Part shown: positions 1-8,457 of the stretch, in pieces
Position numbering within the stretch: position 1 is the first letter of the stretch
How the letters are laid out: every line of letters starts with the position of its first letter
Origin: Pseudoclavibacter sp. AY1F1
GTDB taxonomy: Bacteria; Actinomycetota; Actinomycetes; Actinomycetales; Microbacteriaceae
Direction of reading: 5' to 3'
Assembly: GCF_002931075.1 (NCBI RefSeq)
Contig: NZ_PSTQ01000009.1
Location: 90,113 to 154,112 of the forward strand
DNA length: 64,000 bases
The notes under the pieces: generated by a model
What the model was told of the DNA's origin: nothing
Seen by the model: only the letters and a program-made list of their open reading frames with translations
The model's database searches: none
Position numbers and translations under genes: made by a program

Positions 1-1
1 C

Positions 2-313
2 AAGAAGCAGATGCAACGGCTCACGACCAGGAACTCCACGGCTCCCACGATGCTCGACGAGATGACCAACGCGCCCAGCAATTTCGCGTCGGTGAGTGGC
101 ACGACGTTCACCCCAACCCTCCCCGTCCTGCTGTTCGTGGTGGCGGAAGACTCCGACGTCTCCGGCTGGCTTGAACTGCACGAGCAGCAGGCGTCGAGCG
201 TCGAACGCGGTGAAGTCATCACCCTTGAAGGAGAGCACTACCTGCACCACACGAAGTCGCCCGAGATCGCGCGAGACACCGCCCGGTTCCTGGACTCGAT
301 CTCTGCAGGCTGA
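2..313 (+). CDS. alpha/beta hydrolase, C-terminal part (gene starts upstream)
   Basis: The frame is open to the left edge of the window, so this is the 3' end of a longer gene; the ATG at 11 need not be its start. The last ~55 residues look like the tail of an alpha/beta hydrolase: a strand (PVLLFVVAEDSD) usually carrying the acid of the triad, then GEHYLHHTKSPEIA, where the first His would be the catalytic base, and a closing helix ending in ARFLDS. The nucleophile region is outside the window, so the substrate cannot be named. It ends 5 bases before the histidine kinase gene and may be co-transcribed with it. Confidence 0.55.
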   Translation, partial: KKQMQRLTTRNSTAPTMLDEMTNAPSNFASVSGTTFTPTLPVLLFVVAEDSDVSGWLELHEQQASSVERGEVITLEGEHYLHHTKSPEIARDTARFLDSISAG

Positions 314-318
314 CCGGC

Positions 319-1533
319 ATGACGGATGGCAGGTTCCGTGGGCCCCGAGCCGCCGCCGATCTCCGGTGGATGCGCGGCTCGACCGCGGTCACACTGTGGG
401 CGCTTGTCATCATCGGCTGCTTCCTGCAGTTCACCTTCGGACTGGACGGCGCCCCAGAGCCCCGCAGGATCGCGCTGATCATCGCGAGTGCCGCATCCGC
501 CATCTTGGCGATCGCCGTCATTCCGATGCTGCTGCGCCCCGACTTCCGAGCATCAGCGCGCCACCCGATCTTCGTCGCCCTCATCAGCCTGTGCGTCGCA
601 ACTTGGGCGCTGGCGCTGATTCCACCGTTCGCGGGATGGGGCTGGGCGTTCCTCTTCGCGATTGCCGGCGGGATGCTGAGCTGCGTTGTCCCCCTCTGGT
701 GGCGGGTCGGAGTGCTCGCGCTGACGCTCGCGGCGCTGGCGCTCGGGTTCACGTCCGCGGGCCCGCTCCCGGCCCCGACGGACGGAGTCTCCGCGATCTC
801 GGACGCCGCTTCCACGTTCGTCGTCGTCGGCACGCTCGCCCTGATGACCGTCATGCCCCTGAGCGCGGTCTGGGTCTTCAGAGTTGTTCTGCGCCTCGAA
901 GAGGCGAGGCGGATGGCCTCCGATCTGGCGGTAGCCACGGAGCGCCTCAGGTTCGCCACCGATCTGCACGACATCCAAGGCCACCACCTGCAGGTCATCG
1001 CGTTGAAGAGCGAACTCGCCGAGCGCCGGCTTCTCGCCGATGAACCGGGTCTCGCGGCAGACGAGCTCGCGGCGATTCGAAGCATCGCGAAGGCCGCACT
1101 TGAAGACACCCGTGCCGTCGTCAACAACTACCGCACGGTCACCGTGGCCGTCGAAGCGCGCAACGCTGCGGCCGTCCTGCGCTCGGCGGGCATCGCCTGC
1201 CAGGCGAACCTGGATGCGCCCGAACTCACAACGCCCCTCGGCGCGGTCTTCGCTCTCGCGATTCGTGAGAGCGCCACGAACATCCTGCGACACAGCAAGG
1301 CAACCGAAGCGTCCCTCGAACTCGTGAGGCTCGACACGGGCGGCTATCGCCTCACCGTCACGAATAACGGGGCCGGCACGTTGCGGGCAACAGGCACCGG
1401 GATCGCCGGAATCACCGAACGAGTCGGAACCTGGAACGGAACGGTCACGACGAGCCGGCACAACGACACCTTCACCCTGGTCGTCTGCATCCCGACACCC
1501 ACCGAACCGCACCGATCGGACACGAAGCGATGA
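319..1533 (+). CDS. NarL-type sensor histidine kinase (HisKA_3)
   Basis: Membrane sensor kinase of the DesK/NarX class, 404 residues. The N-terminal half carries about six hydrophobic helices with no obvious extracytoplasmic domain. The H-box reads DLHDIQGHHLQVIALK with the phospho-acceptor at about His217, typical of HisKA_3 (DLHDxxGHxL). The ATP-binding domain shows the N-box in IRESATNILRHSKA and a glycine-rich GTGIAGITERV stretch. Its last four bases (ATGA) overlap the response-regulator start, so the pair is translationally coupled. The signal is unknown; a DesK-like membrane-integral sensor would fit membrane or lipid stress, but that is inference. Confidence 0.9.
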   Translation: MTDGRFRGPRAAADLRWMRGSTAVTLWALVIIGCFLQFTFGLDGAPEPRRIALIIASAASAILAIAVIPMLLRPDFRASARHPIFVALISLCVATWALALIPPFAGWGWAFLFAIAGGMLSCVVPLWWRVGVLALTLAALALGFTSAGPLPAPTDGVSAISDAASTFVVVGTLALMTVMPLSAVWVFRVVLRLEEARRMASDLAVATERLRFATDLHDIQGHHLQVIALKSELAERRLLADEPGLAADELAAIRSIAKAALEDTRAVVNNYRTVTVAVEARNAAAVLRSAGIACQANLDAPELTTPLGAVFALAIRESATNILRHSKATEASLELVRLDTGGYRLTVTNNGAGTLRATGTGIAGITERVGTWNGTVTTSRHNDTFTLVVCIPTPTEPHRSDTKR

Positions 1534-2132
1534 TACGAATCCTGATCGCCGACGACGAGGAGCTCATCCGCGGTGCCCTTGTCGCCCTCCTCTCACTGGA
1601 AGGCGACATCGAGGTGGTCGCCGACGTCAGCAACGGTCGCGCCGCCGTGGCAGCAGGCACCCTCCATCACCCGGACATCGCCCTCCTCGACCTTGAGATG
1701 CCGGAGCTGGATGGGATCGAAGCCGCCGTAGAGCTGCATGCTGCTCGGGCATGCCAGACGATCATCGTCACGAGGCACGCCCGCCCTGGCACCCTGAAGC
1801 GGGCGCTCACCGCGCACGTGCGGGGCTTCGTTCCGAAATCGACACCGGCCTCAGAACTCGCCAGCATCATCAGGGCCGTCGCGTCTGGCGAACGCTACAT
1901 CGACGCGCAGCTCGCCGCCGCAGCGCTCACCGAGGAGGAAAGCCCGCTCACGGCACGCGAAGCCGACGTGCTCCGCCTGACTCGCGACGGCCTGCCCACG
2001 AAGCACATCGCGAAGACGCTCGGACTCGCACACGGGACGGTGCGCAACCACCTCTCAACCGCCATGGCGAAACTGCACGCGGAATCCCGAATCACCGCCG
2101 CAGCGATCGCCCGCGACAGTGGATGGATCTGA
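1530..2132 (+). CDS. LuxR/NarL-family response regulator
   Basis: Cognate response regulator of the preceding kinase, 200 residues. The receiver domain has the acidic pair Asp8-Asp9, phospho-acceptor Asp54 in ALLDLEMPELDG, a Thr at 81 and Lys103 in GFVPKSTP. A C-terminal LuxR/GerE helix-turn-helix begins near residue 138 (SPLTAREADVLRL) with recognition helix AHGTVRNHLSTAMAKL. The start overlaps the kinase stop as ATGA. Targets are unknown; no adjacent gene is an obvious regulon member. Confidence 0.92.
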   Translation: MIRILIADDEELIRGALVALLSLEGDIEVVADVSNGRAAVAAGTLHHPDIALLDLEMPELDGIEAAVELHAARACQTIIVTRHARPGTLKRALTAHVRGFVPKSTPASELASIIRAVASGERYIDAQLAAAALTEEESPLTAREADVLRLTRDGLPTKHIAKTLGLAHGTVRNHLSTAMAKLHAESRITAAAIARDSGWI

Positions 2133-2157
2133 CCTGGCAGACTCGACGTCAGCTACG

Positions 2158-2679
2158 TCAGCTACGTCGCCGGTGGCGGTCGACGGCGTCGTTGTTCCCG
2201 CACCGCGGTGAGCAGTACCGGCGTGTTGCGTTCCTGCCGACGTCGACGAACACCTGCTCGCATCCACCTCGGGCGCAGGCCCCGAGCCGCACGCCGCGCG
2301 ACTCGGTGAGGAAGATCGCCAGCCCACCGGCTGTGACCGCCCGGACCCGCGCCAGCAGATTGTCGCTCTCGGGAGCGAAGTGCAGGTGCGGGTCGAGGCC
2401 GTCATGGGTGGTCAGATAGACACCCCGGGACGCACCTATCTCGAGAAGCGCGTTGACTTTCTCGCAGCGCGCCCGGGCATCCAGGCCCTCGAATACCCCG
2501 CGCAGGTGCATCGCCCAGTCGAGCAGCTCTCCCACGAAGCTCGGGAGTGCATCCCGACCGCGGATCTCGTGCCGCTCGAACGCCTCACCGATGCGCTCCG
2601 CCGGGTCACCGCTCGACGCCGCGTTGACCAGGTCGGCCGCGAGCAGCACGCCGGTCATGTTGTCATGGTTGAACTGCAT
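2158..2679 (-). CDS. CGNR zinc-finger (ABATE) putative regulator
   Basis: Protein of 173 residues with the two-part structure of the ABATE/CGNR family: an N-terminal helical domain (LAADLVNAASSG, WAMHLRGVFEG) and a C-terminal zinc finger with CARGGCEQVF, then RRYCSPRCGNNDAVDRHRRR. The CGNN tetrad is the local form of the CGNR motif. These proteins are regarded as transcription regulators acting on stress or metabolite signals. It is divergent from the AEC transporter across only ~40 bases, so it may regulate that neighbour; this is inferred from position alone. Confidence 0.85.
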   Translation of the reverse strand: MQFNHDNMTGVLLAADLVNAASSGDPAERIGEAFERHEIRGRDALPSFVGELLDWAMHLRGVFEGLDARARCEKVNALLEIGASRGVYLTTHDGLDPHLHFAPESDNLLARVRAVTAGGLAIFLTESRGVRLGACARGGCEQVFVDVGRNATRRYCSPRCGNNDAVDRHRRRS

Positions 2680-2716
2680 TGACCTATTGCATCACGGTGG
2701 GTACGTGGGAATCATC

Positions 2717-3631
2717 ATGACTGCGATCGTGCCCGTGCTGCTGACATTGATCGGCGGCGCGGTGCTGAAGCGAACCCTGCTGAGGTCGGGCGCTTTCTGG
2801 AGTGGCCTCGAACAACTCACGTACTACGTGCTCGGGCCGGCCCTCTTCATCACCTCGATCGGGAACGCCGACCTCGGCACCATCGACGTCGGCCCGCTCC
2901 TGCTGACGACGACCGCCCCGATCATCGCCGCAACGGGTGTGCTCGTCGCGGCGCGGCCCACACTCAGATCCTCCGGACCGGCCCTCGGATCGATGGTGCA
3001 GGGCGCCATCCGCATCAACACCTACATCGGCCTGGTCGTCATCAACGCGCTGCACGGTGAGCTCGGAATCGCCACGTTCGCGATCGCCTGCGCAATCTCG
3101 GTGCCAGTCGTCAACCTTCTCTGCGTCTCGACCCTCACGATCTACGGCGCCCACGATGAGGCCCGGCCAAGACCGAAGCTCTTGCGAGAGATCGCCAAGA
3201 ATCCGCTCATCCTCAGCTGCCTCGTCGGCCTTGCCCTGAGCATCACGAACTTTGAGTTGCCGACCGCGATCACGAGCACCCTCGACCTGGCAGCGTCGTC
3301 CGCCTTGCTCTGCGGCACCCTCATCGCCGGCGCCAGCATCAGCTTCACCTGGAGGAAACGAGACCTCATCGAGGTGACCGTCCCGACACTCATCAAGCTC
3401 GCGGCGCTGCCGCTCGCAGCGGCCAGCCTGGCTATCGCGCTCGGCGCGGATCAGCTGACACTCCACACCATCGTCGTCCTGACGGCCGTCCCCACCGCCC
3501 CTTCGGCCACCATCCTCTCCGCGAAACTCGGCGGAGACACCCGACTCATGGCGACCATCATCGGCGTGCAGACACTGCTGTCGACGTTGTCTATGCCGCT
3601 CATGCTCGATGTGGCGTCACGCTTGGCGTGA
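2717..3631 (+). CDS. AEC-family (auxin efflux carrier) transporter
   Basis: Integral membrane transporter of 304 residues from this start. It has about ten hydrophobic helices arranged as two halves around a polar loop (YGAHDEARPRPKLLREIAKN), typical of the AEC/bile-acid-transporter fold. Family members export or import malate, other dicarboxylates and related organic anions. The ATG at 2717 is chosen because the protein then begins MTAIVPVLLTLIGGAVL, matching TM1 of the family; a GTG at 2705 four codons upstream is an equally possible start. The substrate is not readable from sequence. Confidence 0.85.
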   Translation: MTAIVPVLLTLIGGAVLKRTLLRSGAFWSGLEQLTYYVLGPALFITSIGNADLGTIDVGPLLLTTTAPIIAATGVLVAARPTLRSSGPALGSMVQGAIRINTYIGLVVINALHGELGIATFAIACAISVPVVNLLCVSTLTIYGAHDEARPRPKLLREIAKNPLILSCLVGLALSITNFELPTAITSTLDLAASSALLCGTLIAGASISFTWRKRDLIEVTVPTLIKLAALPLAAASLAIALGADQLTLHTIVVLTAVPTAPSATILSAKLGGDTRLMATIIGVQTLLSTLSMPLMLDVASRLA

Positions 3632-3787
3632 CGGCCTCGCCTCTCCGCCTGATTTCTCCGCGAGACGACCTGCAATCCACACACCCACGACGGCGAGCGC
3701 GAGCGCGGCCCCGGTCGGGCGGCGTCGATCGCGCCACAAGGCCCCCACGCCTCTCACCCCACCGAGCCTGACTGCTATAGTTTCCAT
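3617..3787 (-). CDS. possible small single-span membrane protein
   Basis: A 56-codon frame starting METIAVRLGGV with one hydrophobic segment (GAALALAVVGVWIAGRLA) flanked by arginines, as expected of a small inner-membrane protein. It overlaps the 3' end of the AEC gene by about 15 bases on the other strand and is divergent from the PdxA-like gene. There is no convincing Shine-Dalgarno sequence and no homologue that I recognise, so this may simply be a chance open frame. Confidence 0.25.
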   Translation of the reverse strand: METIAVRLGGVRGVGALWRDRRRPTGAALALAVVGVWIAGRLAEKSGGEARPSRQA

Positions 3788-3815
3788 GACGGAATACAAA
3801 CCGAGAGGTGGATCA

Positions 3816-4802
3816 ATGACGATGACAACCCCCGCCCCCCGCAAGCGCATCGCAGTCACAGCTGGAGACCCCGGCGGAGTTGGCCCCGAGCTGCTTGCCC
3901 GCGCAATTGCACGACGAGCGAACGGGGAGGGTGACAACCTTGTTGTTTTCGCAGCGGAAGACGAGCTTCGTCGTGGCTTCGAGCAAGCCGACCTCCGCGA
4001 GTCGATGGACGAGCTCCTGGCAGCCGATGGCGTGGAGGTCCGCCCGCTGTCCGACTTCCCGTCGACTCCCGTCGGTGAGGTGCATGGCGACTCCGGTCGC
4101 TGGGCGCTGACCGCGCTCCGTGCCGCTCTCGACGCGATCGAGTGCCAGGACGCCGATGCCCTCGTCTTCGGTCCGCTCAACAAGGCCTCCCTCCACGCTT
4201 CCGGCATGCAGGAGTACGACGAGATGCGCTGGTTCGAGGGCCAGATGCAGACCGAAAGCGAGGTCTCCGAATTGAACGCCTCCGCAGGGTTGTGGACGTC
4301 GCGGGTGACCTCACACGTGCCGCTGCGCGCGGTTGCGGACCTGATCACCGAAGAACGAATCATCGCAGTCACCCGCCTGCTCTCCGAGCAGATGAGCGCT
4401 GCGGGCTACACGAACCCGAAGCTCGCCGTCTGCGCGTTGAATCCGCACGGCGGTGAGAACGGGAGCTTCGGCACCGAGGAGATCGACATCATCGCGCCCG
4501 CCGTGAAAGCGGCGGCGGCTCAGGGCCTGAACGTCGAAGGTCCGTTCCCTGCAGACACCCTCTTTGTGACGGCGAAGCGACGGGGCTACCAGGGCATCGT
4601 GACGATGTTCCACGACCAGGGCCAGCTGGCGCTCAAGGCGATGGGGTTCGCGGGAGGCGTGACGGTGGAAGCAGGGCTCGGCATCGCGATCGCCACACCT
4701 GCGCACGGCACGGCGTTCGACATCGTGGGCACGGGACAGGCCGACACCGCCTCGATGTTCAACGCCCTCGACATCGCGGGCCGCCTGACCGACGCCTCGT
4801 GA
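3816..4802 (+). CDS. PdxA2-like 4-phospho-(hydroxy)threonine/threonate dehydrogenase
   Basis: NAD-dependent oxidative decarboxylase of the PdxA family, 328 residues. The start TAGDPGGVGPELL and the three metal-ligand histidines are intact: His167 (SHVPLR), His211 (NPHGGENG) and His266 (FHDQGQ). The GHTE motif of biosynthetic PdxA, after GPLNKASLHASG, is replaced by QEYDEM. This favours the catabolic PdxA2 group acting on 4-phosphorylated threonate or erythronate-type acids rather than pyridoxal synthesis. The start at 3816 is preferred over 3786 because a GAGAGGTGG ribosome site lies about 5-7 bases upstream. A DUF1537 kinase is the usual partner; only a fragment of one appears to follow. Confidence 0.8.
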   Translation: MTMTTPAPRKRIAVTAGDPGGVGPELLARAIARRANGEGDNLVVFAAEDELRRGFEQADLRESMDELLAADGVEVRPLSDFPSTPVGEVHGDSGRWALTALRAALDAIECQDADALVFGPLNKASLHASGMQEYDEMRWFEGQMQTESEVSELNASAGLWTSRVTSHVPLRAVADLITEERIIAVTRLLSEQMSAAGYTNPKLAVCALNPHGGENGSFGTEEIDIIAPAVKAAAAQGLNVEGPFPADTLFVTAKRRGYQGIVTMFHDQGQLALKAMGFAGGVTVEAGLGIAIATPAHGTAFDIVGTGQADTASMFNALDIAGRLTDAS

Positions 4803-4981
4803 CGGTGGTCGCACTGACGAGGTCCGTCGTCACTGAGGTGATGCGCGCCGGCATCGTGTGGCAACCCGTCTACGAAATTGCCCGCGCGCCACTCGCCCTC
4901 GTGCCGGGAAACATCGGAGATGTCGGTGGCCTCGTCGATGCCGTGCGGGGCATCTCCTACCAGCGGTCATCCGCGGAGTAG
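4799..4981 (+). pseudogene. probable C-terminal remnant of a DUF1537 four-carbon acid sugar kinase
   Basis: A 60-codon frame whose GTG overlaps the preceding stop as GTGA. The segment TEVMRAGIVWQPVYEIA followed by PLALVPGNIGDVGGLVDAVR resembles the end of OtnK/DtnK kinases, where the usual form is roughly LALKSGNFGxxxxLxxAL. The Lys-Ser of that motif is replaced by Val-Pro. A whole kinase is ~400 residues, so at most the last eighth remains. Its tail runs into the 3' end of the ROK gene on the other strand. The PdxA2-kinase gene pairing is well known and supports the reading, but the match is short; it could be an unrelated small frame. Confidence 0.4.
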
Positions 4982-6117
4982 CGCTCGATCATCTCCCAGA
5001 TCGCGACGGATGCGGCGCCGCGCGCCCAATCGCTCATGGTGGTGGGCACGATCTCCGTGTCGAGTTCCGTGCTCCACGACGGCCGCGACTCGGCGATAGC
5101 TTCGTGCATCGCCGCCGCTCCGACCTTCGCGATCGCGATGCCCTCGCCAGAGAGGATGAAGCGTGTGACGTACGACATGGTGGCGATGCTGGCGATGAAC
5201 CTGCCGAGGTAGGAAGCCGCCTCGGTCACTACGAGGAGCGCTCCCTGATCACCGGCTTGCGCCAGCTCGATGGCTTCGTCGAAGGAGAGCAGCCGCCCAC
5301 ATGCCGCGGAGGCGGCGATGGCGACATTGGTCGAAGCCAGGTACGCGAGCGCGCTCCCTCGCGGCCCCTCCGGAACTGTCGGTCCCGACGGATTCAGGAT
5401 CAGCATGCTGGGTGACGGCGATGCCGCGTCGAGCTGCCTGACGACGTCACCATTGATGACGAGCCCGCATCCCACGCCCACGCCCACAGTCACCAGCGCG
5501 AAGCGCTCGCTGTCTCGATCGGCCGAGAAGAGATGCTGGGCGACAGTCAGAGCGGTCACGTCATTTTCGACGATCACCGGGAGTCCGGATTCCTCGGAGA
5601 GCCGCTGCCCCAGCGGCACGCTGCGCCAGCCGAGACTGCGCGAGAGCACGACGCTCGAGTTGTCGTCGGTGTGTCCGCCGAGCGAGACGCCGACGCTGTG
5701 CACCGGTTCCCCCTGGGACAGACGAGCGATCACAGCGGCCGCGACGCGGATGACATCGTCCGGGGTCGACGAGGGCAGGGGCTGATCCACTCGCGCGAGG
5801 ATGGACGCCCGGGCGTCCGTCAGCACGCCATGGACAGCATCGACGGCCACTTTCACGCCGATGAACCGCAACGACGGGGACACATCGAGTGGGCGCACGA
5901 GGCGGCCATGCACTGGATCAGCAACGGCGTCAGCCTCGACGAGGAGGCCCTGCTCGATGAGTGGCCTTGCCAGGCGGGTCATGCTCGCCGGCGAGAGCCC
6001 GAGGCGTCGAGCCACGTCGCTCCGGGAGATCGGCCCATGCAGGACAACCGCGCGGGCAACGGCCCGCGCCGTGTCGATGGTCTGCGTCCCGGTCTCAATG
6101 ATCGCCATGACGTTCAT
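4957..6117 (-). CDS. ROK-family transcriptional repressor
   Basis: NagC/XylR-type regulator of 386 residues. An N-terminal winged helix-turn-helix (HGPISRSDVARRLGLSPASM) is followed by a ROK sugar-kinase-like domain (FIGVKVAVDAVHGVLTD, VGVSLGGHTD, VGVGVGCGLVINGDVV). The usual ROK zinc motif CxCGxxGC is absent; the matching place reads PTVPEGPRGSALAYL. The gene is divergent from the alpha-galactosidase operon, with a perfect AT-rich palindrome between them, so it most likely controls that operon in response to galactosides. It converges on the kinase remnant and overlaps its tail. Confidence 0.88.
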   Translation of the reverse strand: MNVMAIIETGTQTIDTARAVARAVVLHGPISRSDVARRLGLSPASMTRLARPLIEQGLLVEADAVADPVHGRLVRPLDVSPSLRFIGVKVAVDAVHGVLTDARASILARVDQPLPSSTPDDVIRVAAAVIARLSQGEPVHSVGVSLGGHTDDNSSVVLSRSLGWRSVPLGQRLSEESGLPVIVENDVTALTVAQHLFSADRDSERFALVTVGVGVGCGLVINGDVVRQLDAASPSPSMLILNPSGPTVPEGPRGSALAYLASTNVAIAASAACGRLLSFDEAIELAQAGDQGALLVVTEAASYLGRFIASIATMSYVTRFILSGEGIAIAKVGAAAMHEAIAESRPSWSTELDTEIVPTTMSDWARGAASVAIWEMIERYSADDRW

Positions 6118-6247
6118 CGTACCGCTCCACCATTCCGAGCTGAAACATAAAACCTCAACATTGCTACCGCTGCAGTAGGTAGAGCAGCCTCATTCATGCC
6201 CAGAGGGCGTCAAACCAGGGTTGTGCGGAGCGAATTGACCAGAGTGT

Positions 6248-6262
6248 TTATTGTTGCAATAA
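6248..6262. promoter_or_regulatory. TTATTG-N3-CAATAA palindrome, candidate ROK operator
   Basis: Perfect inverted repeat with 6-base arms and a TTG centre, 24 bases before the first possible start of the GH36 gene and 131 bases from the ROK start. ROK repressors such as NagC bind AT-rich palindromes of this kind, and the rest of the region is GC-rich. A second shorter inverted repeat (GCTGC-N10-GCAGC) lies near 6168-6187. Confidence 0.5.
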
Positions 6263-6285
6263 TCATGGCTACCCCCTGAAAGGCA

Positions 6286-8457
6286 ATGGTGCTGATGGAA
6301 TCCATGGAGCGACGCGTTCTCGAACTGAACGGCGCAGACGTACAGGTGATCGTGGATGCGCGGTCGGAGCAGGTCCCGCGCATCATCCACTGGGGTCGCC
6401 CCCTCGGGCTCGACGCCGTGGGCCTCGAGTCGTTCGCAAATGCAAGCAGGCCTCAGATCGCCTCGAACAGCATCGACAGCCCCGTTCCCTTCAGCATCGT
6501 TCCGGATGCCAGCCGCGGGTGGGTCGGCGCCCCCGGCGTCGAGGGACACCGTGGCGGCCGCGACTTCGCCCTGCAGCTGTCCACCCGCACCGTCAGCCTC
6601 GAGACTTCGGCCGACGTTCGAGTCGAGAATCAGTTCGTCGCGGCCCTGGCGGACGACGCCCTCGAGATCGAAGCCGACCTGGTGCTCGAGCTGCTGACAT
6701 CCGGTCTCGTGCGTTCCCGCCTCACGGTGCGCAACACCGGCGCCGAGGCGTACACCGTCGACGCCGTGCGCCTCGGCCTCCCTGTGCCAACTCGAGCTGG
6801 TGAGGTACTCGACTTCGCCGGGCGCCACATGCGCGAGGCGCAAGCACAGCGTCACTCCCTTACCGTCGGCACTCATGCCCGCGAGGGTCGCCACGGCCGC
6901 ACCGGCCACGACGCGAGCCTGCTGTACGCGGTAGGAACCCATGGTTTCGGCTTCCGTCACGGTGAAGTGTGGGCCGCGCAGACCGCGTGGAGCGGCAATC
7001 ACCGCACGTTCGTCGAGCGCCAGACCAACGGGCGCACCATCCTCGGAGGCGAGGAGATCCTGCTCCCCGGAGAAGTTGCCCTCACCACGGGCGAGGAATA
7101 CTCGACCCCATGGATCTACGGCTCCTACGGTGAGGGCATCGACGGCGTCGGGCGCCGCTTTCACCACCACCTGCGAGCGCGAAAGCGCAACCGTTCGACC
7201 CCACGCCCGGTTGTCCTCAACACCTGGGAAGCGGTCTACTTCGACCACCAACCCGCCGAGGTCTTCGACCTCGCGACGAAGGCAGCCGAGGTCGGCGTCG
7301 AGCGCTTCGTGCTCGACGATGGCTGGTTCCTGGGTCGCCGGAGCAAGCAGTCAGGGCTGGGCGATTGGACTGTCGATCGGGCGATCTGGCCGGATGGGCT
7401 GCTCCCCCTCGCCGAGCATGTGCGCGGGCTCGGCATGGAGTTCGGACTTTGGTTCGAGCCCGAGATGATCAACCCGGAGAGCGACGCCGCACGAGCGAAC
7501 CCGGACTGGATCCTCTCCCCCGGACACCGGCAGCCACCGACCTCTCGATACCAGCAGGTGCTGGATCTGCAGAACCCCGCGGCCTATGCACACGTTCGGG
7601 ACGCCATCGCCGGTCTCGTGCGCGAGCTCGACCTCGCCTTCATCAAGTGGGACCACAACCGCGACCTCACCGATGCGGGCCATGACGGCGGACGCGCAGC
7701 GGTGCACGGTCAAACGCTGGCGTTCTACCGACTCCTCGACGAGCTCCACTCCGAGTTCCCCGACCTCGAGATCGAGTCGTGCTCCTCAGGCGGCGCCCGC
7801 GCCGACCTCGAGGTTCTCGAGCGCTCGGACCGCATCTGGGCCAGCGACTGCATCGACGCGAACGAACGTCAGCGCATCGACCTCTGGACCAGCGTGACCG
7901 TGCCGCCGGAGCTCCTCGGCTCACACATCGGGTCGAGCATCGCCCACGCCACGAAGCGACGTCACGCACTGTCCTATCGTGCGATGACGGCGCTGCTCTC
8001 GAACCTCGGCATCGAGTGGGACCTGCGCGAGGCCACCGACGACGAACTGGAAGCACTCAGCGGCTGGGTTCAGCTCTACAAGCAACTCCGCCCCCTCCTG
8101 CATGCCGGTGAGGTGGTGCGCAGCGATCACCCGGACCCGGCCCTCAGCATTCGGGGTGTTGTCGCGCAGGATCGCTCGGATGCGCTGTTCTCGGTCGCCG
8201 CTGTCGCAACCGGCGTCGGTGCGCCTCCTGGTGCGGTGACGCTTCCCGGACTCGACCCCGCCGCGACCTACGACGTGAGCGCCGCAGCCCCCGCCGACGG
8301 AGTGCTGCAGTACAACAGCCACCCGCTTCCGGCCTGGTGGAGCACCGGCGTCCGAACGACCGGTGAGGCCCTCGGCCACGCCGGAATCCAAGTGCCAGCC
8401 CTGGCGCCCGACCACGCACTGCTCATCCGCGCAACGCAGGTGGGTGAGGAGGACTGA
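6286..8457 (+). CDS. GH36 alpha-galactosidase
   Basis: Retaining alpha-galactosidase of family GH36, 723 residues from this start. Layout is typical: N-terminal beta-sandwich, central barrel (VLDDGWF, WFEPEMINPES) and C-terminal sandwich. The catalytic nucleophile is about Asp456 in FIKWDHNRD, the CSSGGARADLEVL motif follows, and the acid/base is about Asp521 in WASDCID. There is no signal peptide, so it acts inside the cell on imported melibiose- or raffinose-like sugars. Three in-frame ATGs (6286, 6295, 6304) are possible; a GAAAGG at 6278-6283 is best spaced for 6295. First gene of an operon with two permeases and a binding protein; its stop overlaps the next start by one base. Confidence 0.92.
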   Translation: MVLMESMERRVLELNGADVQVIVDARSEQVPRIIHWGRPLGLDAVGLESFANASRPQIASNSIDSPVPFSIVPDASRGWVGAPGVEGHRGGRDFALQLSTRTVSLETSADVRVENQFVAALADDALEIEADLVLELLTSGLVRSRLTVRNTGAEAYTVDAVRLGLPVPTRAGEVLDFAGRHMREAQAQRHSLTVGTHAREGRHGRTGHDASLLYAVGTHGFGFRHGEVWAAQTAWSGNHRTFVERQTNGRTILGGEEILLPGEVALTTGEEYSTPWIYGSYGEGIDGVGRRFHHHLRARKRNRSTPRPVVLNTWEAVYFDHQPAEVFDLATKAAEVGVERFVLDDGWFLGRRSKQSGLGDWTVDRAIWPDGLLPLAEHVRGLGMEFGLWFEPEMINPESDAARANPDWILSPGHRQPPTSRYQQVLDLQNPAAYAHVRDAIAGLVRELDLAFIKWDHNRDLTDAGHDGGRAAVHGQTLAFYRLLDELHSEFPDLEIESCSSGGARADLEVLERSDRIWASDCIDANERQRIDLWTSVTVPPELLGSHIGSSIAHATKRRHALSYRAMTALLSNLGIEWDLREATDDELEALSGWVQLYKQLRPLLHAGEVVRSDHPDPALSIRGVVAQDRSDALFSVAAVATGVGAPPGAVTLPGLDPAATYDVSAAAPADGVLQYNSHPLPAWWSTGVRTTGEALGHAGIQVPALAPDHALLIRATQVGEED

